A stretch of 64,000 bases of DNA. It comes from Paenibacillus ferrarius. GTDB lineage: Bacteria > Bacillota > Bacilli > Paenibacillales > NBRC-103111. The first letter of the stretch is position 1, and each line of letters opens with the position of its first letter. Below are positions 8,701 through 16,386 of the stretch, one piece after another. The notes under the pieces were generated by a model, which saw only the letters and a list, made by a program, of their open reading frames with translations, ran no database searches and was not told the DNA's origin. The translations under genes were made by a program, and so were the position numbers. The stretch lies in contig NZ_MBTG01000066.1 of the NCBI RefSeq assembly GCF_002027705.1, positions 186,001 through 250,000 on the forward strand, given 5' to 3'.

Positions 8701-9173
8701 AGGATAAAGAGCCGTACCTGTGCTTGTCAGACTATTTGAAGTCCGTTGAGAGCGGCCAAATGGATTATGTAGGGTTCCTATTAGTTACAGCAGGACATGA
8801 TATTAATGAACTGGCCAAGGAATGGCGGGATAAAGGGGATTATTTGAAATCCCATGCGCTGCAGGCAACAGCTCTAGAAGTTGCGGAAGGATTTGCGGAA
8901 CGCATCCATCATATTATGCGGGATGTACTAGGGATTGCCGATCGTGCAGATATGACTATGCAAGAGAGATTTGGCGCGAAATATATCGGTCAGCGCTTCT
9001 CCTTCGGATATCCGGCATGTCCAAATCTGGAGGATCAAGCGAAGCTGTTCAACTTGTTGAAGCCTGAGGATATCGGAGTCGAGTTGACAGAATCCTTCAT
9101 GATGGAACCGGAAGCATCCGTATCGGCCATTGTATTTGGACATAAAGAGGCGCGTTACTTTAACGTAGGTTAG
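5736..9173 (+). CDS. metH: Cobalamin-dependent methionine synthase
   Basis: Full-length MetH (1145 aa) transfers a methyl group from methyltetrahydrofolate to homocysteine through cobalamin. Modules in order are: homocysteine domain (1 to ~320, zinc ligands Cys226 in LNCATG and the CC pair near 290 in GGCCGT), pterin domain (~340-610), B12 cap (~630-705), B12-binding domain (~710-850, DVHDIG with axial His722), and the AdoMet-binding reactivation domain (~890-1145, RFSFGYPACP near 1085). All modules are intact. The ATG at 5736 follows AAAGGGAG; an upstream in-frame TTG at 5718 overlaps that ribosome site. Confidence 0.97.
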   Translation: MSKPPIQEQLKKKIMILDGAMGTMIQQENLTADDFGSDDLDGCNEILCVTRPDIIRKIHEAYFAAGADMIETNTFGTTSVVLAEYDLQDRHRELNLAAAKLAIEAANKYSTPEWPRYVVGAMGPTTKTLSVTGGVTFEQLEDSYYEQALALVEAGVDAILLETSQDTLNVKAGSIGIRRAFEQTGIELPIMISGTIEPMGTTLAGQNIESFYISLEHLKPISMGLNCATGPEFMRDHIRTLSDIADSAISCYPNAGLPDENGHYHESPESLAKKMAGFAEQGWLNIAGGCCGTTPEHIRAMAETLSQYKPRTEYGTHLPAVSGIETLFIEPENRPIMVGERTNISGSRKFKRLIKEGKFEEGSEIARTQVKNGAHVIDINLQDTDIDEAYAVEEFMQQVVKKVKVPLMIDSTYDHIIELGLKYSQGKAIINSINLEDGETKFEGILPLIKRYGAAVVCILIDERGQAVSREAKIEVATRSYELLTQKYGMNPEDIIFDPNMFPVGSGDPQYIGSAVETIEGIKMIKEKYPKAKTILGLSNISFGLPDAGREVLNSVYLYHCTKAGLDYAIVNTEKLERYASIPDTERQLAEELIYNTNDDTLAQFVAHFREKKVEKKEKISNLSLEERLGSYVVEGTKEGLIPDLEIALQTYSPLEVINGPLMKGMEEVGRLFNNNELIVAEVLQSAEVMKASVNYLEPFMEKSETAVKGKIILATVKGDVHDIGKNLVEIILSNNGYKIVNLGIKVPPEQIIEAYRKELPDAIGLSGLLVKSAQQMVITAQDLKTAGVDVPILVGGAALTRKFTKTRIQPEYEGVVLYAKDAMDGLDIANRLSDPEQRKRLIQELRESLESDVMDAGKKEEVMPQLTRVSSSAVSKDLPVQVPQDTERHILRDYPISHLMPYVNMQMLLGHHLGLKGKVEQLLGDKDAKAMQLKDTVDSILYAAQKNGIIKAHGMYRFFPAQSNGNDIIIYDPQDHSKVLETFTFPRQDKEPYLCLSDYLKSVESGQMDYVGFLLVTAGHDINELAKEWRDKGDYLKSHALQATALEVAEGFAERIHHIMRDVLGIADRADMTMQERFGAKYIGQRFSFGYPACPNLEDQAKLFNLLKPEDIGVELTESFMMEPEASVSAIVFGHKEARYFNVG

Positions 9174-9275
9174 AACGTTAATGAATAAAGCGAGGCAGCT
9201 GATACGGACATTCATGTTCGGCAGCGTCCTCGCTTTCCATTTGTAATTCACAAGCAGAGAATGGAGTTTGAAATC

Positions 9276-10205
9276 GTGGACTTGTATTTTTTGGGAACAG
9301 GGGCAGGTATGCCTTCCAAGCAGCGAAACGTGACTTCGATAGCGTTGAACCTGCTTGAAGAACGAGGAACCTATTGGTTATTCGATTGTGGTGAAGGAAC
9401 ACAGCAGCAGATTCTGAATTCACCTGTGAAATTGGGACGTACTGAAATGATCTTCATCACTCATTTGCATGGCGATCATCTGTACGGTCTTCCAGGGTTG
9501 TTAACAAGCCGCTCTTATTTAGGAGGAGATACGCCACTTACGCTGTATGGCCCTCAAGGGTTAAAGCGCTTTGTTGATACAGCCCTTGAAGTGAGCGGTG
9601 CTCATTTGACGTATGCACTTCAGATCGTGGAGATCCTCGAAGAGGGCATTATTTTCGAAGATGACAGCTTTCAAGTGGAGACGGCACGATTGGAGCATCG
9701 GATTGAATGTTTTGGCTTTCGAATCATAGAGAAGGATCAGCCAGGCAAGCTCATGCAGGATAAGCTGAAGGAACTGGGGGTGCCCGCAGGGCCGATCTAT
9801 GGAAAGCTGAAGCAAGGCCAGACGGTTCAGTTGGAAGATGGTCGAACGCTCCACGGGATGGATTATCTGGGAGCTCCGATTCCTGGGAGGATCATCGTCA
9901 TTCTAGGTGATACACGTTATTGCAATGGAGCACAACAACTTGCTCGCGGCGCGGATATATTGGTTCATGAAGCGACGTTTGCCATGGACAAGCAGGAGCT
10001 GGCATATTCCTTTGATCATGCTACATCACATGATGCAGCAAGGATAGCTCGGGAAGCAGGGGCCAATGTCCTGATCATGACGCATATCAGTTCACGCTAT
10101 CAAGGTGATGCAGTGTCGGAACTTCTGCATGAGGCTCAGCAAGTTCATATGAACAGCTATATAGCCAAAGATTTTTGGAGTTTCGAATTGCCGCGAAAGG
10201 TGTGA
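9276..10205 (+). CDS. rnz: Ribonuclease Z (tRNA 3' endonuclease)
   Basis: A metallo-beta-lactamase-fold nuclease that trims tRNA 3' trailers. Hallmarks: LYFLGTGAGMPSKQRNVTS at the N-terminus, the HLHGDH zinc motif, the flexible-arm region around PAGPIYGKLKQG, ILGDTR, LVHEATF and THISSRYQGD. The GTG at 9276 gives a 309-residue product whose first residues align with B. subtilis RNase Z, and GGAG lies 9 bases upstream. An in-frame ATG at 9261 is possible but has a poorer ribosome site. A hairpin terminator follows directly. Confidence 0.93.
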   Translation: MDLYFLGTGAGMPSKQRNVTSIALNLLEERGTYWLFDCGEGTQQQILNSPVKLGRTEMIFITHLHGDHLYGLPGLLTSRSYLGGDTPLTLYGPQGLKRFVDTALEVSGAHLTYALQIVEILEEGIIFEDDSFQVETARLEHRIECFGFRIIEKDQPGKLMQDKLKELGVPAGPIYGKLKQGQTVQLEDGRTLHGMDYLGAPIPGRIIVILGDTRYCNGAQQLARGADILVHEATFAMDKQELAYSFDHATSHDAARIAREAGANVLIMTHISSRYQGDAVSELLHEAQQVHMNSYIAKDFWSFELPRKV

Positions 10206-10210
10206 AAAGG

Positions 10211-10254
10211 GGCTGTCCATAAGTAGATGAATCTACTTGAGGGACAGCTTTTTT
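10211..10254 (+). terminator. Terminator after rnz
   Basis: GGCTGTCC pairs with GGGACAGC, with an inner AAGTAGAT/ATCTACTT stem, then TTTTTT. It also marks the left edge of a hairpin-rich non-coding stretch. Confidence 0.85.
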
Positions 10255-10868
10255 GACCACAATAGAAAGTATAAGTTTTCGGTTCCCGAAAACGTCTTTC
10301 TATTTGGCGATAAAACCTACCTCTAAACGCGGTCGCTCATCTTTGAATGGCCTCGATAGAGGTTTTCTCATTGGGATTCGGAGAGGATTAATCGTGCCTA
10401 TACCAAACTTACTTTTACTTTTCGATTACCGGCAGCTCGGCGTCCGGATCTATTTCACTATAGCTGTTACGGGTTCTGAGAATCTCTTGATCAGCTTCCT
10501 ACTTTCTCTGAGCTCTAGCTCAGTTGCTTTCTCTAAACCTGCAATTATGCATCTTTTTTTCTCCTGAAACAGGCTGAACTATTAAATTCTTGCGTTTGTG
10601 CAGGTTTTTGAGGCTTTTTCTGGATGAGCGGCCGAAAAAGATAAAAATGCCTGCACAATTGCAGGCATTTCCACTTTTCAACCGAATTCGCCCAGAAATT
10701 CCTGTATTTTCGCAGGCTTTTACACTTGGGTGAACGGATCTGATCTGGAAGCCTAGGGGACAGCCTTTTGCTTTATTAAGGAAGGTGAATATTTCATTAG
10801 TGAGCAGTTATTTTATCCCGTTTCACTCATAAACTAACCAAAAGCAGTTAGAAATCTGAGGTGAAACT
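10255..10868. repeat. Hairpin-rich non-coding stretch, possible degenerate MITE
   Basis: I see no supported gene in these ~610 bases. AAATGCCTGCA/TGCAGGCATTT (about 10644-10669) is a perfect hairpin. Related CCTGCA/GCAGG units recur at about 10537, 10600 and 10702. The left flank GGCTGTCC (10211) and right flank GGACAGCC (about 10757) are inverted copies about 550 bases apart, as the ends of a non-autonomous element would be. No target-site duplication was identified. Confidence 0.4.
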
Positions 10869-10973
10869 ATGGGAATCACTTGGGCAGAAGTGCTGCTTTC
10901 AATCTTCATGTCCTCCATTTTTTACATTATGATTAGAGAAATATGTCAGGCCTACAAAGATCCTGAATCATGA
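10869..10973 (+). CDS. Candidate 34-residue membrane peptide
   Basis: A short frame starting MGITWAEVLLSIFMSS and ending AYKDPES. It has one predicted hydrophobic span (about residues 7-24) and a charged tail. GAGGTGA sits five bases before the ATG, a strong ribosome site that supports translation. It is otherwise isolated in a non-coding region. I do not recognise a family; the ribosome site and membrane-like composition are the only support. Confidence 0.45.
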   Translation: MGITWAEVLLSIFMSSIFYIMIREICQAYKDPES

Positions 10974-11143
10974 TAAAAGTCATCGTCAGTTTGCTTCTTT
11001 TGGCCGAACGCTAAAGCACGCTCTTTTGACATGACCACTTCGACATTTGATTCACCTTTATCGCCTGTAGCTTGATCGAATCCCTTGCAATATTGTGGAA
11101 AAATCGACTATATACGGATGTGCTTTTGATCTGATAAAATTAA

Positions 11144-11157
11144 TGTAAACGCTTAAG
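11144..11157 (+). promoter_or_regulatory. Possible catabolite-response (cre) site
   Basis: TGTAAACGCTTAAG matches 12 of 14 positions of the cre consensus TGWAANCGNTNWCA. It lies just before the surface-protein gene, where a CcpA site could repress transcription. Weak evidence. Confidence 0.3.
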
Positions 11158-11171
11158 AAATGGGGGTGGAC

Positions 11172-11723
11172 ATGACGTATTCGGTTTACAGACGGACTGT
11201 AATGGAACTATTCCTAGTCGTGTTTGTAAGTGCAATGTTTAGCTTAATAGGTTGTAGCCAGACTGCCAAGGCAGCGGAAATTCCTGTATCTGAAGGAAAA
11301 TCTGCCGTTGCTTCTTCTGTGACAGGGGCAACCTACAGTGCAAACCAAGCCATAGATCGGTTTATTCAGACCAAATGGGCCGCCGGGAGCTTGCAATTGC
11401 CGCAATGGCTAACGGTTGATCTTGCTCAGAACGTTCACGTGAAGCGTATTGAAACGGTTTTTGAACATGTTGATAGCTTCTATCAGTACACGATTGAAAC
11501 TTCAACGGATGGTATGAATTGGAGCAGTTTTGCCGATAAGTCTACGAATATGGAGCTGAATTTCCCCTATTATTCCGATACTGGGGATAGTCTAGCTAGA
11601 TTCGTACGCATACAAGTGTTAGGCGTAGGGACTCCTGGCGATGGAGCAAGTATTTATGATTTTCGCGTCTATACAACGAATGAACCTCTCTTGCTGCTTT
11701 CCCTTAACGACAGCTGCGTATAG
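11172..11723 (+). CDS. Discoidin-domain surface protein, N-terminal piece (frameshifted)
   Basis: This frame encodes an export signal (hydrophobic stretch ending SLIGC, which could be a lipobox, or cleavage after AKA) and one F5/8 type C (discoidin) carbohydrate-binding domain, roughly residues 35-175. It stops at 11723 just as a second discoidin repeat begins in the +1 frame. The two frames together read as one exported wall protein. ATG 11172 is preferred because GGGGGTGG lies just upstream. The break is near the TTTCCC run at 11698-11703: dropping one base would give NEPLLLLPLTTAAYS and join the frames. Confidence 0.8.
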   Translation: MTYSVYRRTVMELFLVVFVSAMFSLIGCSQTAKAAEIPVSEGKSAVASSVTGATYSANQAIDRFIQTKWAAGSLQLPQWLTVDLAQNVHVKRIETVFEHVDSFYQYTIETSTDGMNWSSFADKSTNMELNFPYYSDTGDSLARFVRIQVLGVGTPGDGASIYDFRVYTTNEPLLLLSLNDSCV

Positions 11724-14436
11724 CAGTTTCTCCTCTGCACTTGGTTCTTCAAAGGCTGTAGATGGTGATTTATCAACTCGCTGGGCGCCAAGCAGCACCA
11801 CATTGCCGCAGTGGCTTGTAGTTGACCTCGGGCAGCTGCTCAATGTGCAGCGTTTTGAGACGACATATGAGAGACGGCGCGAGGCTTATGGCTACAAGAT
11901 TGATTTTTCGATCGATGGGCTTACTTGGTATACCTTTGCAGACCGCACAGGAAATTCACAGCTGGGAGATCCGCGCTATGTGGATGAAGGGAATGTAACG
12001 GCTCGCTACTTTCGTTTAACAACGACAAGCGTGGGTACACCGGGCACATATGCGAATGTAGCTGAGTTTCAGATCTATGGACCGGGTGGGGGAGCGACGC
12101 CAGGTACTTCGCAAACTTTAAATCGAATTGCGCTTGATTTGACCAATTATGCTATAGTGCCAGGCCAGACCGCAACCAGCTATTTGACAGGCACATACAA
12201 CAATGGAAATTCACAAAATATTTCAACCGGAGCGACCTATACGATAAGCAATCCTTCGATAGCAACGGTTAACTCAAACGGAATTATTTCGGGTGTTTCA
12301 TCCGGGACGACCTATTTGACCGCAACCTATCAGGGAAAAACAGCTTCGGCATCCGTGACGGTTTCGACGGTGCTTGCGAATTTGAATCGTATTGCTTTTG
12401 ACACGTATTCTTATTCCTTACAGATCGGCGCGAATCGCTATCCGTATGTGATCGGTTACAAAAATGACGGCAGTACGCAAACTTTGACAAGCGGTATCAC
12501 CTACGTAAGTTCAAATCCTTCTGTTGCTTCTGTAAACGCAAGCGGAGCCTTAACGGCGTTATCCGCAGGTACAACAACGGTTACTGCCAGTTATGGCAGT
12601 TTCACTGCTTCAACGACGGTCTCTGTGACAACAGCCATGAGTCGAATTGAAGCAGATTCCAGCAATGTAAGCTTGGCGCTTAACGGAACCAGATATCTAA
12701 CCATCAATGCTTATGACAGTAATAATAATGCGACCAATGTAACATCTAGTTCAAGCTATACCAGCTCGAATCCCGCGGTTGTAAACGTCAACTCAAGCGG
12801 TTATCTTTCAGCGTTGTCCGCAGGCAGTTCTACGATAACAGTCACTTATAATGGGATATCTACTTCCATCTATGTGACAGTAGGCGCGGGCGCGGTTGAT
12901 GGGCTGCTTCCTACGTGGAATTATGGATCCAGTCTAACCTCTTCGCTGCCAACAGATTCTAGTGTGACGTTATCTTGGACGGCTGCAACGGATAATGTTG
13001 GTGTTACCTCTTACCGGATATACAACGGTTCGAATTTGTTAACAACCGTAAGCGGGAGTGAGCAATCAGCCAATTTGACAAGTTTGACGCAAGGTGAAAG
13101 CTATCATTTTAAGGTTGAAGCGGGTGATTTGGCTGGGAATTGGTCAACGACTGGACCTGCCGTGGATGTAACTTTGCAAAGTGTTGTCGTCAATGCTTTG
13201 GCGAATAAATCCAATAGTGTCTTGAATGGTGAATTAATTCGCGAGAATTCGCCAGAAGGCGGTTTATTGTCCAGAGTTCGGGTAAATGGGGAGGCCTTAA
13301 ATTCTGCTTTTACTACACTTAATGCCAATGCTGAGTCTTTATTGACAATGCATCTACAGGATTATAAGGATACAACCCTGATTGAATTTCCTGCAAGTGC
13401 TTTGGCCTATGTACAAATGACCAACTATAAGGCTGTTATTCGGATTGAATTGGACGGCAATTATATGTCTATTCCACTGCTGCTAATGAAAAATCATGCC
13501 ATGCAAGCTGGCGGTGGAGATGGTTTGATCAGCGTGCAAATTAAGCACATAGCAGGACAACTAGCTGGAACGGTTAGTCAGAAGGTAGCTGATACTAATG
13601 CCAGCTTGCTAGTCACGAATCCTATGGAATTCCAGATTAGTGCCGGCGGAAACGTGCTTAACACGCTAGATGGCCTCTATGTGGAGCGTTCGCTTGTTTT
13701 GCCGGGAGCATCGTACCCAACCAATTCTACAGCAGTCCGAGTAGATGCGATGACGGGAGAATCATTTTTTGTTCCATCTACATTAAGCAATGATGAAGGC
13801 AAGTGGACGATGCATATTAAGGACCAGTATGGCGGTATTTATACGGTTATTAATGGGAATAAGTCCTTTGTGGATATGCAGGCTCATTGGGCGCAAACTG
13901 ATGTAGAGAAGCTAGCTTCGAAGGGGATTGTCAGTGGTGTGAGCGGTGATAAGTTCGATCCTGAGAAAGAGATTTCACGAGCTGAGTTTGCTGCTTTGTT
14001 AATCAGAGCGCTCGGCCTTCGTGAGAATAGCCTTGATGCTTCTGGAAGTGGAAACTTTCAAGATATTCGCAAAGAAGATTGGTATGCTGGAATCGTTGAT
14101 ACGGCAGCAAAAGCTGGACTCATTCAAGGTTATGATGATGGCACTTTTCGTCCGCTTCAGAAAGTTTCCCGCGAGCAGATGGCAGCTATGGTGACTCGCA
14201 CCCTACAAAGCGCTGGTCAAACGGCTGTGACTGCGTCAGAAGACACGATTCTGACCCCTTTTAAAGACCATGATGCCATTGACGATTGGGCTCGAGAAGC
14301 CATGGCCATTACTTTACAAAACGGGTTGATTCAAGGTGTTTCAGATACCAAGCTTGATCCGCACGCAAATGCAACAAGAGCACAGGCAGCTGTCATGCTG
14401 AATAGATTGCTTGTTTATATGAAGTTTATAAGTTAA
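11641..14436 (+). CDS. Discoidin/Big2/FN3/SLH surface protein, C-terminal piece (frameshifted)
   Basis: The main part of the split surface protein. Domains from residue numbers of this frame: second discoidin domain (~25-150), three bacterial Ig-like Big2 domains (~160-245, 247-330, 333-415, each with SNPS/AxV-x-A-x-G patterns), one fibronectin type III domain (~423-515), an unassigned region (~520-740), and three SLH domains (from ~743, ~806 and ~873) that would anchor it to secondary cell-wall polymer. The first ~20 residues of this frame are out-of-frame read-through, so true translation probably comes from the start at 11172. It may be a sequencing error or a real mutation; the protein likely binds polysaccharide at the surface. 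Confidence 0.8.
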   Translation: MEQVFMIFASIQRMNLSCCFPLTTAAYSSFSSALGSSKAVDGDLSTRWAPSSTTLPQWLVVDLGQLLNVQRFETTYERRREAYGYKIDFSIDGLTWYTFADRTGNSQLGDPRYVDEGNVTARYFRLTTTSVGTPGTYANVAEFQIYGPGGGATPGTSQTLNRIALDLTNYAIVPGQTATSYLTGTYNNGNSQNISTGATYTISNPSIATVNSNGIISGVSSGTTYLTATYQGKTASASVTVSTVLANLNRIAFDTYSYSLQIGANRYPYVIGYKNDGSTQTLTSGITYVSSNPSVASVNASGALTALSAGTTTVTASYGSFTASTTVSVTTAMSRIEADSSNVSLALNGTRYLTINAYDSNNNATNVTSSSSYTSSNPAVVNVNSSGYLSALSAGSSTITVTYNGISTSIYVTVGAGAVDGLLPTWNYGSSLTSSLPTDSSVTLSWTAATDNVGVTSYRIYNGSNLLTTVSGSEQSANLTSLTQGESYHFKVEAGDLAGNWSTTGPAVDVTLQSVVVNALANKSNSVLNGELIRENSPEGGLLSRVRVNGEALNSAFTTLNANAESLLTMHLQDYKDTTLIEFPASALAYVQMTNYKAVIRIELDGNYMSIPLLLMKNHAMQAGGGDGLISVQIKHIAGQLAGTVSQKVADTNASLLVTNPMEFQISAGGNVLNTLDGLYVERSLVLPGASYPTNSTAVRVDAMTGESFFVPSTLSNDEGKWTMHIKDQYGGIYTVINGNKSFVDMQAHWAQTDVEKLASKGIVSGVSGDKFDPEKEISRAEFAALLIRALGLRENSLDASGSGNFQDIRKEDWYAGIVDTAAKAGLIQGYDDGTFRPLQKVSREQMAAMVTRTLQSAGQTAVTASEDTILTPFKDHDAIDDWAREAMAITLQNGLIQGVSDTKLDPHANATRAQAAVMLNRLLVYMKFIS

Positions 14437-14448
14437 ATGTGAAATGCT

Positions 14449-14486
14449 GACCGCAATTCGTCTAGAAGACGTGTTGCGGTCTTTGG
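14449..14486 (+). terminator. Terminator after the SLH protein gene
   Basis: GACCGCAA pairs with TTGCGGTC, with inner CGTCT/AGACG. The T-tract is short (TTT), so efficiency is uncertain. Confidence 0.55.
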
Positions 14487-14560
14487 CATGCCGCGCAAAA
14501 ATTACAAAAGCTTAACAACACGAAGACGAACATTTAATAATCCTCTGCTAACCTTGAGAA

Positions 14561-15361
14561 GTGAGACTCCAGTTGAAAGGTGTGAGGAAGTTGAGTGGAA
14601 TACTTCTGAATACGGCCGCCCAGCATACTAAGCTTTCGGTTTCGCTTGCCCGCAGTGCACGAGAGATTGAGCAAGCCCTGCGACTAAGGTATCAAGTCTT
14701 CGTTGAGGAAGAGAACAATCTGCAGCTGCGAAACGAAGAGGGTATTGAAAGAGACGCTTATGATGCGTACTGTGATCACCTGATTGTCAAAGATATCGAA
14801 ACTGAGCAGGTGGTTGGTACGTACCGATTGCTTCCTGGAGATCGTGCTTTGCATGGAATTGGATTTTATTCAGAAACGGAATTCGATCTGGCGTCCTATG
14901 CTGCTCTCAAATTACACACGCTTGAACTCGGGCGCAGCTGCATTGATCCAGCATATCGCGGAGGCAAAGCCATTCAACTGCTGTGGGAAGGTATTGCCGG
15001 TTATATCAGTGAACAGAATTATACGCATTTGATAGGTTGTGCGAGCGTTCATATCAAGAATTTGGAAGAACTGAATTTGATCTATTCACTGCTCCTGCAC
15101 AAACAAGTCATTACTGACCGATACGGAGTTAAGCCACTTTCTACACATCGCATTCATGGTCTTGCACAATTTGAAATAGACAGCAATGATAAAGACATTT
15201 TCCGCAAACTCCCGCCTCTGATGAAAGGCTATCAATGGCTTGGTGCAGAGATTGGCGGAGATCCGGCTTATGACGAGAGTTTCGGGACTGTGGATTTTTT
15301 CATCATTTTACAAAAAGATCGCATTACGCGTCGTTATAAACGTCATTTTCTTACAACCTAA
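14561..15361 (+). CDS. OlsB-like GNAT N-acyltransferase
   Basis: A 266-residue GNAT-fold protein of the ornithine-acyl-ACP N-acyltransferase (OlsB/hemolysin-like) type. The core is clear: LRYQVFVEEE, the DHLIVKD segment, VVGTYRLLPG, the GFYSETEFD motif and LELGRSCIDPAYRGG followed by a helix. In proteobacteria such enzymes add a 3-hydroxyacyl chain to ornithine to make lyso-ornithine lipid. The next gene is an acyltransferase 20 bases downstream, so a two-step acylated lipid is likely; the substrate is inferred. The GTG at 14561 is used here; TTG at 14591 with AAAGG and GAGG upstream is an equally plausible start. Confidence 0.8.
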   Translation: MRLQLKGVRKLSGILLNTAAQHTKLSVSLARSAREIEQALRLRYQVFVEEENNLQLRNEEGIERDAYDAYCDHLIVKDIETEQVVGTYRLLPGDRALHGIGFYSETEFDLASYAALKLHTLELGRSCIDPAYRGGKAIQLLWEGIAGYISEQNYTHLIGCASVHIKNLEELNLIYSLLLHKQVITDRYGVKPLSTHRIHGLAQFEIDSNDKDIFRKLPPLMKGYQWLGAEIGGDPAYDESFGTVDFFIILQKDRITRRYKRHFLTT

Positions 15362-15381
15362 TCAAGCAAGGAGGATCTGAT

Positions 15382-16353
15382 TTGTACGATTGGATCGGTC
15401 AATTAACGTCTAATGAGGAGAAAATGGCTCGAATTGAAAAAGTCATCAGCTTGTTCCCTAACTGGATGATTTCAATGACATGCTCAGTGGTCGCTTTTAT
15501 TGTATATATGGCACTAAGCAAAGGATTTCTGCGGCGTATGAAGCTTAATCTAGTAGAGCTGCTGGGTGGAATGCCCGAGCGTTCATTGAAACTATTGATC
15601 AAGCATTACGTGGAAAATATCGTGTTTACTTTGTGCGAAATTTTATTTCGATCCCAAACATTGCCAACCCATTCTACAGCTAATTTTAATGTTCTAGGTG
15701 AGAATGCGCTTGAAGACGCGAGTAAACAGGCAAACGGGAAAGGCTTCATCATCTTTACTCCGCATGTTGGAAATTTTTTCTATTATTATTGGTATTTATC
15801 GCAGAAATATGACTGTTTGACCGTTGCTTCAGCAGGGAGTCCAGAACTTAAACCTCTCTACTCGAAGTTTGCTGCATTGGGCTGCAAAGGTTTGGATTAT
15901 GATAGCGTTCCCCAGCTGGAAATGTACCGAACTTTGAAAAAGCATGTGCGTTCAGGTGGCATCGTCTTTCTGCTTGGTGATTTCTGGCGGCCGAACTTTC
16001 CGTTATCCAGACTTTTCGGCAAACTAACGCGCACCCCAGAAGGTGCAGCTATGTTGGCGCTGGAACTGCAAGTACCCGTTGTCCCCTTTTATGGCTATCG
16101 CCTTCAAGGGTTTAAGCATCAGCTTCAATTTGGCACACCGATATATTTGCATGAACAATTTGATGGAACTGGTCGTAAAGAGCGTTCCGCGGCGAATCTC
16201 ACTTTAAATTCATTCATTGAGCAAGTCGTTCGTGAACAGCCAGCGGCTTGGTTTTACTGGTTTAATACACATGAGCGTTGGGAAAATGGTTCAGATGAAG
16301 TCGAAGGCAGCTTAGTAGGAAATCATGCATTTGCAACAGCGGAAGTGGGATAA
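15382..16353 (+). CDS. LpxL/HtrB-like membrane acyltransferase
   Basis: A 323-residue acyltransferase resembling the lauroyl/myristoyl (LpxL/HtrB) family: one N-terminal membrane segment (~26-46), FTPHVGNFFYYYW with the putative catalytic His, LLGDFWRP, and the TPEGAAMLALELQVPVVPFYGYR block. The acidic residue expected five positions after the catalytic His in LpxL is Phe here. The start is a TTG with AAGGAGG seven bases upstream. Directly behind an OlsB-like gene, it would plausibly add the second acyl chain (the OlsA role). Lipid A synthesis is not expected in a Gram-positive organism. Confidence 0.78.
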   Translation: MYDWIGQLTSNEEKMARIEKVISLFPNWMISMTCSVVAFIVYMALSKGFLRRMKLNLVELLGGMPERSLKLLIKHYVENIVFTLCEILFRSQTLPTHSTANFNVLGENALEDASKQANGKGFIIFTPHVGNFFYYYWYLSQKYDCLTVASAGSPELKPLYSKFAALGCKGLDYDSVPQLEMYRTLKKHVRSGGIVFLLGDFWRPNFPLSRLFGKLTRTPEGAAMLALELQVPVVPFYGYRLQGFKHQLQFGTPIYLHEQFDGTGRKERSAANLTLNSFIEQVVREQPAAWFYWFNTHERWENGSDEVEGSLVGNHAFATAEVG

Positions 16354-16386
16354 CATACATCGATCCAAAGGATAGGTGATCATCAG

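Noticed and set aside
10253..10567. 104-codon open frame after rnz
   Set aside because: It starts inside the T-run of the rnz terminator, has no ribosome site and no recognisable domain; region looks non-coding.
10600..10720. CRISPR-like repeats from recurring CCTGCA/GCAGG units
   Set aside because: Units are short, imperfect, palindromic and unevenly spaced, with no cas genes in the window.
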